From assembly GCA_050287605.1 (NCBI GenBank), contig JBNKCG010000079.1, forward strand, positions 1 to 64,000: DNA of 64,000 bases. Reading direction: 5' to 3'. This DNA is from QQUJ01 sp050287605. GTDB taxonomy: Bacteria; Pseudomonadota; Gammaproteobacteria; QQUJ01. This document shows positions 1 through 8,235 of the stretch, one piece after another. The translations under genes were made by a program, and so were the position numbers. The notes below the pieces were generated by a model. That model saw only the letters and a program-made list of their open reading frames with translations. It was not told the origin of the DNA and ran no database searches. Each line of letters begins with the position of its first letter. Within the stretch, counting starts at the first letter, position 1.

Positions 1-872
1 CCGTACTTCTCTTCCATGTGACGCGAGATGTAGTTCATGGAGCGGTAGCAGTGCAGCAGGTTGAGCTTGACCTTGGGTGTCAGCTCCATCTCGCTCAGCG
101 TGCCGTCGCCGGACCACTGCGCCACCACGCGCAGGCCCATCTCTTCGAGCAGCGTACGCGACGACCAGGCATCACCGCCGATGTTGTAGTCGCCGATGAT
201 GGAGACGTCGTAGGGGGTGGATTCGAAGCTTTCGTCACCGTCGCGATTGCCCAGCACCCAGTCACGCACCGCGTCGTTGGCGATGTGGTGACCCAGCGAC
301 TGCGACACGCCGCGGAAACCTTCGCAGCGCACCGGTACGATGGGCTTGCCCAGTTCGGCGGCCTTCTTCTTCGACACCGCCTCAATGTCGTCGCCGATGA
401 GTCCGATGGGGCACTCCGACTGCACGGACAGACCTTTGGCCAGCGGGAACAGCGTTTCGATTTCGGTGATCAGCTTGTCCAGCTTCTTGTCACCGCCGAA
501 CACGATGTCCTTCTCCTGGAAATCCGAGGTGAAGTTCATGGTACCGAAGGTGTTGATGCCGGTGGTGCCCACGTAGTAGTTGCGGCGCCCGGCACGCGAG
601 TACTGCCCACAGCCCACCGGGCCGTGGGAGATGTGGATCATATCCTTCACCGGACCCCACACCACGCCCTTGGAACCGGCGTAGGCGCAACCGCGAATGG
701 TCATCACACCGGGTTGGGATTTGCGGTTGGAGGTGATGCACTTCTTCGACTGCTCGACGCTCTGATCGTTGACCGTGAGATGTTTTTCACGGTCCTTCTT
801 CGCCTTCTCCGGATAGACCTCCAACACCTCTTCGATGAGGGCGGCGGTCTCTTCGCGAGTCAATGCTGCCAT
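1..872 (-). CDS. nifD: Nitrogenase MoFe protein alpha chain NifD (N-terminal part; continues past the left edge)
   Basis: This encodes the first ~290 residues of the alpha subunit of dinitrogenase, which carries the FeMo cofactor and shares the P-cluster with NifK. The translation shows the P-cluster cysteines in their family positions: C62 (GCAYAG), C88 (GPVGCGQYS) and C154 (QSECPIGLIGDD). The start is the ATG at 872, preceded by an AGGAG about 8 nt upstream on the minus strand. The gene follows nifH after 96 bp and is read in the same direction, the usual nifHDK order, so nifK is expected to the left of the window. Only the stop and C-terminal half are missing, because of the window edge. 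Identity is secure. Confidence 0.97.
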   Translation of the reverse strand, partial: MAALTREETAALIEEVLEVYPEKAKKDREKHLTVNDQSVEQSKKCITSNRKSQPGVMTIRGCAYAGSKGVVWGPVKDMIHISHGPVGCGQYSRAGRRNYYVGTTGINTFGTMNFTSDFQEKDIVFGGDKKLDKLITEIETLFPLAKGLSVQSECPIGLIGDDIEAVSKKKAAELGKPIVPVRCEGFRGVSQSLGHHIANDAVRDWVLGNRDGDESFESTPYDVSIIGDYNIGGDAWSSRTLLEEMGLRVVAQWSGDGTLSEMELTPKVKLNLLHCYRSMNYISRHMEEKY

Positions 873-938
873 GATGTCTCTCCTGTCGCGCCGCCACTAA
901 TCCGTGGACGGCGACAAGTGTGTAGCGCGGATGCGCGA

Positions 939-954
939 GGCCGCCGCAGCGGCC
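939..954 (-). other. Hairpin in the nifH-nifD spacer
   Basis: GGCCGC and GCGGCC flank a 4-nt loop, a perfect 6-bp GC stem just after the nifH stop. There is no following T-run, so it is not a classical terminator. In nifHDK operons such stem-loops protect or process the nifH message so that NifH exceeds NifDK. That role is inferred here. Confidence 0.5.
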
Positions 955-968
955 CGCACCGGTTCTGC

Positions 969-1865
969 TCAGGCCGTCGCGGTTGCGCCGGCGCCTTCCG
1001 CCTCTGCGGTCTTGCCGATGATGCTTTCGTCTTCCTCGTCGAGGATGCCGAACTCCATCAGCAGGTCTTCCAGTTCGTCCATGGTGAGCGGGGTGGGAAT
1101 GACGAACTTCTTGTTGTCGATGATCTTCTGCGCCAGTGCGCGGTACTCGTCGGCCTGCTTGGCGGCCGGGTTGTACTCGATCACCGTCATGCGGCGGATC
1201 TCGGCGCGCTGCACCTCGTTGTCGCGCGGCACGAAGTGGATCATCTGGGTACCGAGCTTCTCGGCCAGCGCCTCGATGAGCTCGTCTTCGCGGTCGGTAT
1301 TGCGCGAGTTGCAGATCAGGCCGGCGAGACGCACGCCGCCGGAGTTGGCGTACTTCACGATACCCTTGGAGATGTTGTTGGCCGCGTACATGGCCATCAT
1401 CTCGCCCGAGACCACGATGTAGATCTCCTGAGCCTTGTTCTCGCGGATGGGCATGGCGAAACCGCCGCACACCACGTCGCCCAGCACGTCGTAGAAGACG
1501 AAGTCCAGGTCCTCGTCGTAGGCGCCCTCTTCTTCCAGAAAGTTGATGGCGGTGATGACGCCACGGCCGGCGCAGCCCACGCCCGGCTCCGGACCACCGG
1601 ACTCGACGCACTTCACGTCGCCGTAACCCATCTTCAGCACATCCTCCAGCTCCAGGTCCTCCACCGAACCGGCTTCAGCAGCCAGGTGCATGATGGTGTT
1701 CTGGGCCTTGGCGTGGAGCATGAGGCGGGTGGAGTCGGCCTTGGGATCGCAACCGACGATCATGACCTTCTTGCCGGCTTCGGCGAGGGCCGCGACCAGG
1801 TTCTGGGTCGTGGTGGACTTGCCGATGCCACCCTTCCCGTAAATCGCACATTGACGCAATGCCAT
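969..1865 (-). CDS. nifH: Nitrogenase iron protein NifH (dinitrogenase reductase)
   Basis: This 298-residue homodimeric ATPase passes electrons one at a time to the MoFe protein. Visible features are the P-loop GKGGIGKST near residues 10-18, the 4Fe-4S ligands C98 (GVGCAGRG) and C133 (DVVCGGF), and R101 inside GCAGRG, the arginine that DraT ADP-ribosylates. Full length with no disruption. It is the first gene of the minus-strand nif operon, with nifD 96 bp downstream. A sigma-54 promoter lies about 70 bp upstream and two NifA-type sites about 160-200 bp upstream. The divergent neighbour is draT, the enzyme that modifies this protein. Confidence 0.99.
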   Translation of the reverse strand: MALRQCAIYGKGGIGKSTTTQNLVAALAEAGKKVMIVGCDPKADSTRLMLHAKAQNTIMHLAAEAGSVEDLELEDVLKMGYGDVKCVESGGPEPGVGCAGRGVITAINFLEEEGAYDEDLDFVFYDVLGDVVCGGFAMPIRENKAQEIYIVVSGEMMAMYAANNISKGIVKYANSGGVRLAGLICNSRNTDREDELIEALAEKLGTQMIHFVPRDNEVQRAEIRRMTVIEYNPAAKQADEYRALAQKIIDNKKFVIPTPLTMDELEDLLMEFGILDEEDESIIGKTAEAEGAGATATA

Positions 1866-1934
1866 GATGGTTCTCCTGAGTTGGCGTAACTGTTCGGAAC
1901 GCGGACCGCTCTATCCGCCCTACGCCCCAAGGAG

Positions 1935-1950
1935 TGCAAGCGTCGTACCA
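1935..1950 (-). promoter_or_regulatory. Sigma-54 promoter of nifHD
   Basis: On the minus strand the sequence TGGTACGACGCTTGCA fits the -24/-12 consensus TGGYACG-N4-TTGCW exactly, with GG and GC elements correctly spaced. The expected transcription start is near 1924, about 58 nt before the nifH ATG. No sigma-70 promoter is needed to explain nifH expression. Confidence 0.93.
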
Positions 1951-2019
1951 AATTGCGATTTCACTACTAAGCAGCTGTTTTACATGGTATAAACGCCCTG
2001 CCTACAAGTCTGGAATCCA

Positions 2020-2035
2020 TGTGGCATTCCCAACA
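2020..2035 (-). promoter_or_regulatory. NifA upstream activator site (proximal)
   Basis: TGTGGCATTCCCAACA fits TGT-N4-T-N5-ACA. Its centre is about 103 bp upstream of the predicted nifH start, the usual NifA distance. It overlaps the 5' end of the longer draT reading frame, which favours the later draT start. Confidence 0.75.
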
Positions 2036-2048
2036 ACGCCCTGTCGGA

Positions 2049-2064
2049 TGTATGGATAACAACA
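2049..2064 (-). promoter_or_regulatory. NifA upstream activator site (distal)
   Basis: TGTATGGATAACAACA is a second TGT-N10-ACA element whose centre is 29 bp from the proximal site (close to three helical turns), so both would lie on the same DNA face. It lacks the central T of the extended consensus. It overlaps the first codons of draT. Confidence 0.6.
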
Positions 2065-2891
2065 GTACGAAAGCCAGCGTCGGTGCCACGCTGCCGGCCG
2101 CTGCGCGCCTGCCCATCAACCGCTGCAACCTGCCGGCGGTGATCCTCGGCAGCCTCACGTTTCAGCGCCATCCCACCCCGCTCACGCTGGACGGCGTGGC
2201 CGAACTGCACGCCGAGCTGTTCCGCCATCTCGATGCGCTGGAGCACCCGCAGCAGCGCGCCGCCTATTTCGAGGACTACATGGTGGTGCACTTCCGCCTG
2301 CACCGGCTGCAAGAGGTGGGCCTGGACCCGAAGCGCCCCAACCGCGGCAACGCCAACTACCGGCGCTTGGTGCGTGGCTGGTCGTTCGATGCCAACAGCC
2401 GCGAAGGGGCAGTGCTCAAGGCCTGGGTGGAGTCGCGCTTCGGGCTGCTGGCGCGTTTTCACCGCGAGCCGCTGACCGAGTCCGACTCCCACGTTTATCA
2501 CCGGTACCTGGCGGACCGCAGCGCCGCGCTCTACGGTACCAACGCGCTGGAGGCGCAACTAGATCTGCTCTTCACCTACAGTCAGTACGAGCTGGCGCGC
2601 CAGAGTGCGGAGACCAGCCATATTCATCTCTATCGCGGCATCAACCGTGTGGGCGAGCACGAAGTGCTGGCGAAGACGGGCTCCCAGACCTGCCAAGTGC
2701 TGCTCAACAACCTCAACTCCTTCACGGTGTCGCGCGAACGCGCCGAGGAGTTTGGCGACTACATCATGGAGCTGGAGGTGCCGACCTCGAAGGTGTTCTT
2801 CTACAGCCGGTTGTTGCCCGATCTGCTCAAGGGCGAAGAGGAGTACGTGGTGATCGGCGGCGTGTACGAGGCGAAGATCAGCTACTTCTAG
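2052..2891 (+). CDS. draT: NAD+-dinitrogenase reductase ADP-ribosyltransferase DraT
   Basis: DraT transfers ADP-ribose from NAD+ to R101 of NifH and switches nitrogenase off when ammonium appears or energy falls. The protein (~279 residues from the ATG at 2052) has the family pattern: an N-terminal RCNLPAVILGSLTFQ stretch, the central LYRGINR motif typical of arginine ADP-ribosyltransferases, the segment LLNNLNSFTVSRERAEEFGD, and a C-terminal YVVIGGVYEAKISYF. An upstream in-frame ATG at 2019 would add 11 residues; both have weak ribosome sites. It diverges from nifH. The partner hydrolase draG, usually next door, is about 60 kb away at the right edge. Confidence 0.95.
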   Translation: MDNNSTKASVGATLPAAARLPINRCNLPAVILGSLTFQRHPTPLTLDGVAELHAELFRHLDALEHPQQRAAYFEDYMVVHFRLHRLQEVGLDPKRPNRGNANYRRLVRGWSFDANSREGAVLKAWVESRFGLLARFHREPLTESDSHVYHRYLADRSAALYGTNALEAQLDLLFTYSQYELARQSAETSHIHLYRGINRVGEHEVLAKTGSQTCQVLLNNLNSFTVSRERAEEFGDYIMELEVPTSKVFFYSRLLPDLLKGEEEYVVIGGVYEAKISYF

Positions 2892-2957
2892 GAACGCGGC
2901 CGCTATCGGTCCCGGGTGCCAGCGCGCCGCGGGACGTATGCCACACCCGCTCCGCGA

Positions 2958-2975
2958 TTGTCGCAAGTGCGACAA
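2958..2975 (+). promoter_or_regulatory. Palindromic NifA-type activator site upstream of the SIR2-hemerythrin pair
   Basis: TTGTCGCAAGTGCGACAA is a perfect 7-bp inverted repeat with a 4-nt centre. It contains TGT-N10-ACA, the NifA half-site arrangement. It lies ~240 bp upstream of the start predicted from the sigma-54-like promoter at 3177, farther than usual but workable with DNA bending. A CRP/FNR-family site is the alternative reading. Confidence 0.5.
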
Positions 2976-3176
2976 AGAACTCCACTCTCGTCAGTGCCGG
3001 CCAATCGCTGCGCGATCGCCTGAAGTCGTTTCTCTCCCCGGCCGGCACCGCGTTGTGGTGGAGAATCCATTCTTCACCATTTCAATGCGTTACTAGCTTC
3101 CGACCCGCGCCGAAACCCCGCATCACACATACTGCACGCCCCCGTTCCTCCCCCAGGCGAACCACAGCGACACAAC

Positions 3177-3192
3177 TGGCCTGGCGCTTGCA
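3177..3192 (+). promoter_or_regulatory. Candidate sigma-54 promoter for the SIR2-hemerythrin pair
   Basis: TGGCCTGGCGCTTGCA keeps the -24 TGG and the -12 TTGCA with exact spacing; only two inner bases of TGGCACG differ. The start would be near 3204, 26 nt before the ATG at 3230. Together with the upstream TGT-N10-ACA palindrome this suggests NifA control. Confidence 0.6.
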
Positions 3193-3229
3193 ACACCGGT
3201 TCCCATCGATCACCCATCGGGAACCCGAC

Positions 3230-4102
3230 ATGCCGACAACCACACTCGCCGAACTCGCCTCCGCACTGCAACGCGGAGAATTGGTCCCCTACCTCGGCGC
3301 CGGCACCCTGGCGGACGTGGTCAACGTCGACACCGGCGCCGCCATCCCCGCCGACAGCGAGAGCCTGATCCTGGCCATGAACGGCGGACGTCCCATGGCG
3401 CCGCGCCTCATGTACGAATTCCCGCGCGCCGCCATGGACGTGGAGTTGAAACGTGGGCGCGGCGCGGTGATGCGCTTCCTCAACCAGACCTACGGCGAAA
3501 CACCCTGGACGCGCGCCGCGCTGCACGACTGGCTGGCAACGCTGAAGCTCCCCTACGTCATCGACATCAACCGCGACACGCAACTCCAGGAGAGCTACGC
3601 CGGCACTCCGCACACTCTGATCCGCGGCATCGCCCGCATCGGCGGCACCGACTACCGTTTCCAACTGCACACTTACGACGGCGAGCAGTACCGCCCCGTC
3701 GAGCAGGAGTCTGTGGACCCGACGCTACCCATCCTGTTCAAACCCATGGGCAGCCCGGTGCCGGAACCCACCTACATCGCCGCCGATGCCGACTACGTGG
3801 ACTACATCACCGAGCTGATGGGCGGGTTCGCCATCCCGACGTTTCTCAAGAGCTACCGCAAGGCCAAGCAGTACCTGTTCCTCGGCCTGCGTATGACACG
3901 CGACACCGAGCGCATGGTGTTGTCCGATCTGATCTACGACGCGGCGGAACCCGCCGGTTGGGCACTGATATCGGAACCCACCGCCAAGGAGCGACGTTTC
4001 TGCGACAACAAAAACATCACCGTTGTCGAGGCGGATATCGGCGACCTGCTCACAGCTGCCGGCTACCAACAGAACACACCCGCGAGTGCGGCGTGCCTGT
4101 GA
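3230..4102 (+). CDS. SIR2-like (SIR2_2-type) protein linked to nitrogen fixation
   Basis: This 290-residue protein has a SIR2-like Rossmann layout: LVPYLGAGTL near residues 18-27 (the GAG NAD+-binding loop), YVIDINRD near 109-116 in place of TTNYD, and KQYLFLGLRMTRDTER near 213-228, the FLG-sxxD block of SIR2_2 proteins. The expected catalytic histidine segment (K-x-H-G-S) reads KPMGSP at 171-176, so the histidine is replaced by M173. It therefore may bind NAD(H) or ADP-ribose without being a deacylase. The ATG at 3230 was chosen because the longer frame upstream has no similarity and overlaps the promoter. It is coupled to the following hemerythrin gene. Function unknown; a link to DraT/DraG chemistry, which also uses NAD+, is only inference. 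Confidence 0.75.
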   Translation: MPTTTLAELASALQRGELVPYLGAGTLADVVNVDTGAAIPADSESLILAMNGGRPMAPRLMYEFPRAAMDVELKRGRGAVMRFLNQTYGETPWTRAALHDWLATLKLPYVIDINRDTQLQESYAGTPHTLIRGIARIGGTDYRFQLHTYDGEQYRPVEQESVDPTLPILFKPMGSPVPEPTYIAADADYVDYITELMGGFAIPTFLKSYRKAKQYLFLGLRMTRDTERMVLSDLIYDAAEPAGWALISEPTAKERRFCDNKNITVVEADIGDLLTAAGYQQNTPASAACL

Positions 4103-4551
4103 TCGACGAATTCGACGCCCGGTTCCAACTGGGCGTTTCCTTCATGGACCAAACCCACCGCGAGTTCGTCCAACGGCTCGCGCGTCTGGAGCACGCTTCC
4201 GCACACGACTTCCCCCTGCTGTTCCGGGACCTGGTTGAACACACCACGCTGCACTTCTCCACCGAGGAGGCGGCGATGACTTCCAGCGCCTTCCCTGCCA
4301 CCGCCGAACACCGCGAAGAACACGCCCGGGTGCTGGGGGAGATGCATCGCATCGCAGAGCGTGTCGCGGGCGGGCGAACCGCCTTCGCCCGTGCCTACCT
4401 GCGCGATCGTCTGCCCGAATGGTTTACGCTGCATGCCGTAACCATGGATAGCGCGCTAGCTACACATTTGCAGCGCGCCGTATGCGGCAGTATTGAAACG
4501 CGCCCTGAGATAGGGATGCCGACCTTCACCGGTACGACGAAATACGTGTAG
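4099..4551 (+). CDS. Bacteriohemerythrin
   Basis: This is a 150-residue soluble di-iron oxygen-binding protein. All seven iron ligands can be placed: H20, H52 and E56 (HFSTE), H71 and H75 (HREEH), H112 and D117 (HAVTMD). The start chosen is the GTG at 4099, which overlaps the SIR2 stop as GTGA and implies translational coupling; a GTG two codons earlier (4093) is possible. Next to nif genes, an oxygen scavenger or oxygen-delivery role protecting nitrogenase is the natural inference. After residue ~128 the tail (CGSIETRPEIGMPTFTGTTKYV) is not part of the four-helix bundle. Confidence 0.88.
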   Translation: MIDEFDARFQLGVSFMDQTHREFVQRLARLEHASAHDFPLLFRDLVEHTTLHFSTEEAAMTSSAFPATAEHREEHARVLGEMHRIAERVAGGRTAFARAYLRDRLPEWFTLHAVTMDSALATHLQRAVCGSIETRPEIGMPTFTGTTKYV

Positions 4552-4735
4552 CCCACACCTTCCGAGAATAGGTACACGGGGTTCGGCAGATTCGTGCCGA
4601 CGAATTCTCGTGCTCCCGTCTTGTCATGACTCCCTTTTGTCGCGTAGTTTACTCGCTTGACGAGGTGTCCTTCTTTCGCGGGCAAGTTCACCCTGCCGGA
4701 TCGACATCAGGGACAGATGGCAAGGAGAGGAAGAT

Positions 4736-7204
4736 ATGGAGAAGCGCTCACGTCGCGACAAGCTCGGCTTGGCGTTGGCCGGCGGCGGATTTCGGGCCTC
4801 GCTGTTTCATGTCGGCGTCTTCCGACGCTTGGCCGAATTGGACCTGCTGCGCTACGTTGAGGCCATCTCCGCTGTTTCCGGCGGTTCCATCGTTGCCACC
4901 TTGTATGCGTTGCTGCTCAAGCGCGACCTCGAGCGCCCCGAAAACAACGGTCGCCTAAATCAGGTGCAGTATGGCCGTATCGTCGATGATCTGGAACGAC
5001 GCTTGTGTCTCGGCATCCAGAAGAACCTGCGTACCCGCCTGCTCATCAATCCGCTCAACGTCCTGCAGGGCATATCCAGCGGCGACAGCCTCAGCCGTGC
5101 AATGGCGGACCTCTACGAACGCCACCTGTACCGCGAGACGATAGCGGAGCTCTCCGATGTCGAACTAGTGAAGGGCCGGATGCGTCTGCAGGATATCAAG
5201 ATCAAGCCGGGCGGGCGCAGAATATCCGATCTCGATTACGCCGATCTCGATTCCTACAACAGAGCCCAGGTGGCCGAGGGCGGATCGGTCGTTACCAAGC
5301 TCATCCTCAACGCCACCTCGCTCAATAGCGGCTCACGATTCTGGTTCTCAGCCTCCGAAATCGGCGAGTGGGACAACGGTTACCTTCATGCGGGAGATGC
5401 CGCGCTCATCCGAGATACGGTCAAGCCGCAGGTCGAGCGGGCGAGGCGCCGGGGAGCATCCGCCCCGCCAGCAATGCACGACGGTGGAGTGGGAGCAAGC
5501 GTCGACTGGTGGATCAGCGACGGACAGCGCGATCGTCTCCCAGCACGCTGGTTGAAGTTGTTCAACGCGTGGCATGACTTCTTCGCTCACGCCGACAACC
5601 GCAGCGACACCCTGGATGCACTGTTGACTTGCAAGTTTGGCGCCTTGCGCCCGGCACGCCGCGCGGCCTGGTACCTAAGGCACTGGCAGGGTTCGCCCGA
5701 GGATGGCACCTTCGGCGGGCTGACTCAGGCCGAACACCGGATGATCCTGGCCGACAAACTCGCCGGCATCTGTCACCAATACGCCGAACAGGTCAGGGCT
5801 TGGTTCGACACCCTCGAACAACTCGGCGGCTTTGCCGATCTGTGCGATTTCCTCGACGATATCTACCTCGTACGCTCGGCGGACTACCTCCACGTCCAGG
5901 CCGGTGAGCACCTCGCAGAGTTCCCCTTGAGCCATGCGGTAGCGGCCTCCGCCAATTTTCCTCCCGTGTTCGCCCCCTTTCAGCTGACCACCTTTTATGA
6001 CGACCTGCACATCAGTCGTCTCGGCCTGACTGACGGCGGTGTCTACGACAACCTGGGTGTGATCGGCGTGCTGGACGAGGACTGCAATTTCATCGTTTCC
6101 AGTGACACGGGCATGCCGAGCGAACCGAAGCAGCGCGTATCGCCGGGGCGCGTGGGCATGATTGCCGGCCTGCTGTCCCTGGTGATGGACGACAACGCGC
6201 GCCAGACGCGGGAGATTCTGCTCGAGCGCCACCGCGTCACCGCGGGCCTTGACAGCATTCCCTGCCTGCCCGGCGCACAACTCAGCCAACCCGTCCGAGC
6301 GGCGTTGGAGGAAGTCTCACTGACTCGTGACATCGTGGGTCTGGCCGCATTCAAGATCGACTCCGCCGAGGTGTGCGAACGTGAAGCGGGAGGGCGCGCC
6401 GAAGAGCGCCCCTACTCCGCCACAGAGATCGCCAGAATCCGCACCGACCTGGACGCCTTCGGGGATATAGAGGCAGATGCCCTGATCGGACAGGGTTATA
6501 TCAACGCCGGGGTATTTCTCGAGCGCTGGTTCACCATCGATACCGACAAAGGTGTCCCCAAACACATGGTCTGCCGCTACGGCGCCGATGCGCAAAACTA
6601 TCCGTATCGTGGTGCAGCCAGCGCCAACGGCAACCCCCCACCGCCACGCAACTGCCCACGCCGCCCGAGCAAGACTCTGGTGAGCCAGACGTTGCGAGCC
6701 GCACAGTCGCGCTTGCCACACGTCTTTCGCATCTGGGCTTCGCCATGGTGCTGGCTCGCCTGGCTCAGTTTGCTCGCCCTGTTGACTGGCGGGTGGTATG
6801 CGTTGGAAGGCCGCAGTGTTGACGTGGCAGCTACCCTTCAGACGCTGATCGTTCGCGGGCTGTTCCTGCACGAACTCGGCCTCGACGGCCCGACAAGCTG
6901 GCATCGGCTACTCGCCACCGTCGGGGTCGTCATCGCGCTCGCCGTCGTATTCATGTTGCTCGCCAAGGCCTGGTTTCCGCTGTTCGAGCATCTGCGGAAA
7001 CGCGGTTATACCTCGGTTGCCCGTTACATGGCTTACATCGGGCGCTGGCCGCGGCTAATTCGCGCCTTCGCCTCATCTCTGGTCTACAAGGTCGTCATCA
7101 TGCTGATCGCGTTGTTGGTCTATCTCTATTCGCGACTGTATCTGTTGGCGACGAACCTCGGCCCATGGGGGAGATCTTGTCGCGAACATCGCACAGACCA
7201 GTAA
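4736..7204 (+). CDS. Patatin-like phospholipase with C-terminal membrane segments
   Basis: This 822-residue protein has a patatin catalytic core at its N-terminus: GGGFRA near residues 16-21 (oxyanion hole), SAVSGGS near 45-51 with S48 as the nucleophile, and LTDGGVYDN near 430 with the catalytic aspartate, so a Ser-Asp lipid acyl hydrolase. The nucleophile and the DGG are separated by about 380 residues, so a large insertion sits inside the fold. Three hydrophobic stretches near 685-705, 720-745 and 783-805 predict membrane anchoring. The ATG at 4736 follows GGAGAGGAAG. It stands alone, with 184 bp before it and 590 bp after it. The substrate is unknown. Confidence 0.85.
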   Translation: MEKRSRRDKLGLALAGGGFRASLFHVGVFRRLAELDLLRYVEAISAVSGGSIVATLYALLLKRDLERPENNGRLNQVQYGRIVDDLERRLCLGIQKNLRTRLLINPLNVLQGISSGDSLSRAMADLYERHLYRETIAELSDVELVKGRMRLQDIKIKPGGRRISDLDYADLDSYNRAQVAEGGSVVTKLILNATSLNSGSRFWFSASEIGEWDNGYLHAGDAALIRDTVKPQVERARRRGASAPPAMHDGGVGASVDWWISDGQRDRLPARWLKLFNAWHDFFAHADNRSDTLDALLTCKFGALRPARRAAWYLRHWQGSPEDGTFGGLTQAEHRMILADKLAGICHQYAEQVRAWFDTLEQLGGFADLCDFLDDIYLVRSADYLHVQAGEHLAEFPLSHAVAASANFPPVFAPFQLTTFYDDLHISRLGLTDGGVYDNLGVIGVLDEDCNFIVSSDTGMPSEPKQRVSPGRVGMIAGLLSLVMDDNARQTREILLERHRVTAGLDSIPCLPGAQLSQPVRAALEEVSLTRDIVGLAAFKIDSAEVCEREAGGRAEERPYSATEIARIRTDLDAFGDIEADALIGQGYINAGVFLERWFTIDTDKGVPKHMVCRYGADAQNYPYRGAASANGNPPPPRNCPRRPSKTLVSQTLRAAQSRLPHVFRIWASPWCWLAWLSLLALLTGGWYALEGRSVDVAATLQTLIVRGLFLHELGLDGPTSWHRLLATVGVVIALAVVFMLLAKAWFPLFEHLRKRGYTSVARYMAYIGRWPRLIRAFASSLVYKVVIMLIALLVYLYSRLYLLATNLGPWGRSCREHRTDQ

Positions 7205-7797
7205 GCATCCCCACACAACCGCGGTCGGAGCACAGTTTTCTATGAGAAGCGTGGAGTACTGAGCCGGCGGATGGTGCTGCGTCTTAATGACCGTAAAGAT
7301 ACCATCAGACAGAGCGATAGTCGTGCGCCAAACTTCGCTGGGTACGCCTGGACACACTCGCGGGTACAGAAAGAGGAAGCTACTTACGTTGTGTGCTGCA
7401 CACTAGAGAAAACCCTGTTCTTCCGCCGGTTTTCCTGACCTCAGTTTGGGTAAGAAACTATCGCAACGAAAATCTGCTGACTGCAACAAGGTTTCAACAG
7501 ATGTGTTGCAGATGAGCTATAACTCAATACCTACAGGTTACCGCTCTTGCAGTAGGCGCGATTTGGAATGAGAGCGTGGCTTATGAGGCATATCTGTAAG
7601 TAATATAAGGTTGTTCTCTCCATCCCGGTTGCGTTACTGCTCGCTATTATGGCGTGAACCAAATTATGTCCGATTTCTGGCTAGCAAGATTCTTGAAATC
7701 ATCTCTAACCTATCCATCAAGCGGATTGCACTAAAATACACTTAAGTATCAAACATTAATCGGCACGAAATGTTGCGCCGCTCGCGAAAGTCACCAG
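7205..7797. other. 593-bp non-coding, AT-richer gap
   Basis: No convincing reading frame, RNA gene or mobile-element end is seen. The base composition changes here from GC-rich to clearly more AT-rich, which continues through the next two genes. Short T- and A-rich stretches near 7600-7760 could hold a promoter for the SRPBCC gene, but no good -35/-10 pair stands out. Confidence 0.5.
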
Positions 7798-8235
7798 ATG
7801 GAACCGATCGAAAGCCGCTCCGACTCGAGAATCAAGCTGCTCCCTAAGAACCGGTCAGAGATCTTTGCCGCAATGAGCGATCCCGCTCGCGTCGCCAAGT
7901 GGTGGGGCCCAGCGGGGTTCACCAACACGATTCACCTATTCGAATTCAAGCCTGGTGGGCAATGGTTACTAACCATGCACGGACCGGATGGCAAGGACTA
8001 CCCGAACGAAAGCCGCTTCACGCGTATCGTCACCGATCGGGTATTCGAGATCGAGCATCTCAACGGGCACCACTTTATTCTCACCATCGAACTGGTGCCG
8101 GTGCAGGGTGGCACGGAGGTACGGTGGCGGCAGACCTTCGACACCGTCGAACACTACGAGCAAATTGCCCAGTTCGTGGCCACAGCCAACGAGCAGAATC
8201 TCGAACGCCTTGCAGCAGAGGTTCTTAAAGAGTGA
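7798..8235 (+). CDS. SRPBCC / AHSA1-like START-fold protein
   Basis: This 145-residue protein matches the Aha1 C-terminal-like branch of the SRPBCC superfamily: DPARVAKWWGPAGFTNT early in the sequence, KPGGQWLLTMHGPDG in the middle, and GGTEVRWRQTFDT before a C-terminal helix (EQNLERLAAEV). These proteins form a hydrophobic cavity for small ligands; many are annotated only as polyketide-cyclase- or Hsp90-activator-like. No enzyme activity can be assigned. It is followed 170 bp later by a methyltransferase, and both are AT-richer than the surroundings, suggesting joint acquisition. Confidence 0.8.
   Translation: MEPIESRSDSRIKLLPKNRSEIFAAMSDPARVAKWWGPAGFTNTIHLFEFKPGGQWLLTMHGPDGKDYPNESRFTRIVTDRVFEIEHLNGHHFILTIELVPVQGGTEVRWRQTFDTVEHYEQIAQFVATANEQNLERLAAEVLKE

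Larger units (their letters stand above)
2892..3229. other. draT-SIR2 intergenic region with regulatory elements
   Basis: No gene is seen in these 338 bases. They contain a perfect inverted repeat at 2958-2975, an imperfect 11-bp inverted repeat at 3056-3079 (TGGTGGAGAAT / ATTCTTCACCA, one mismatch, 2-nt centre), and a sigma-54-like promoter at 3177-3192. The middle repeat could be the draT transcript end or an operator; it has no strong T-run. Confidence 0.6.

Noticed and set aside
18..1889. A 623-residue plus-strand frame across nifD and nifH
   Set aside because: It is the reverse complement of two certain nif genes and has shadow-like composition.
4395..4691. A 98-residue minus-strand frame over the hemerythrin end and the following gap
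   Set aside because: Overlaps a solid gene on the other strand, has no ribosome site and no recognisable domain.
7073..7357. A 94-residue minus-strand frame at the patatin 3' end
   Set aside because: Half of it is antisense to patatin; the remainder has no motif.
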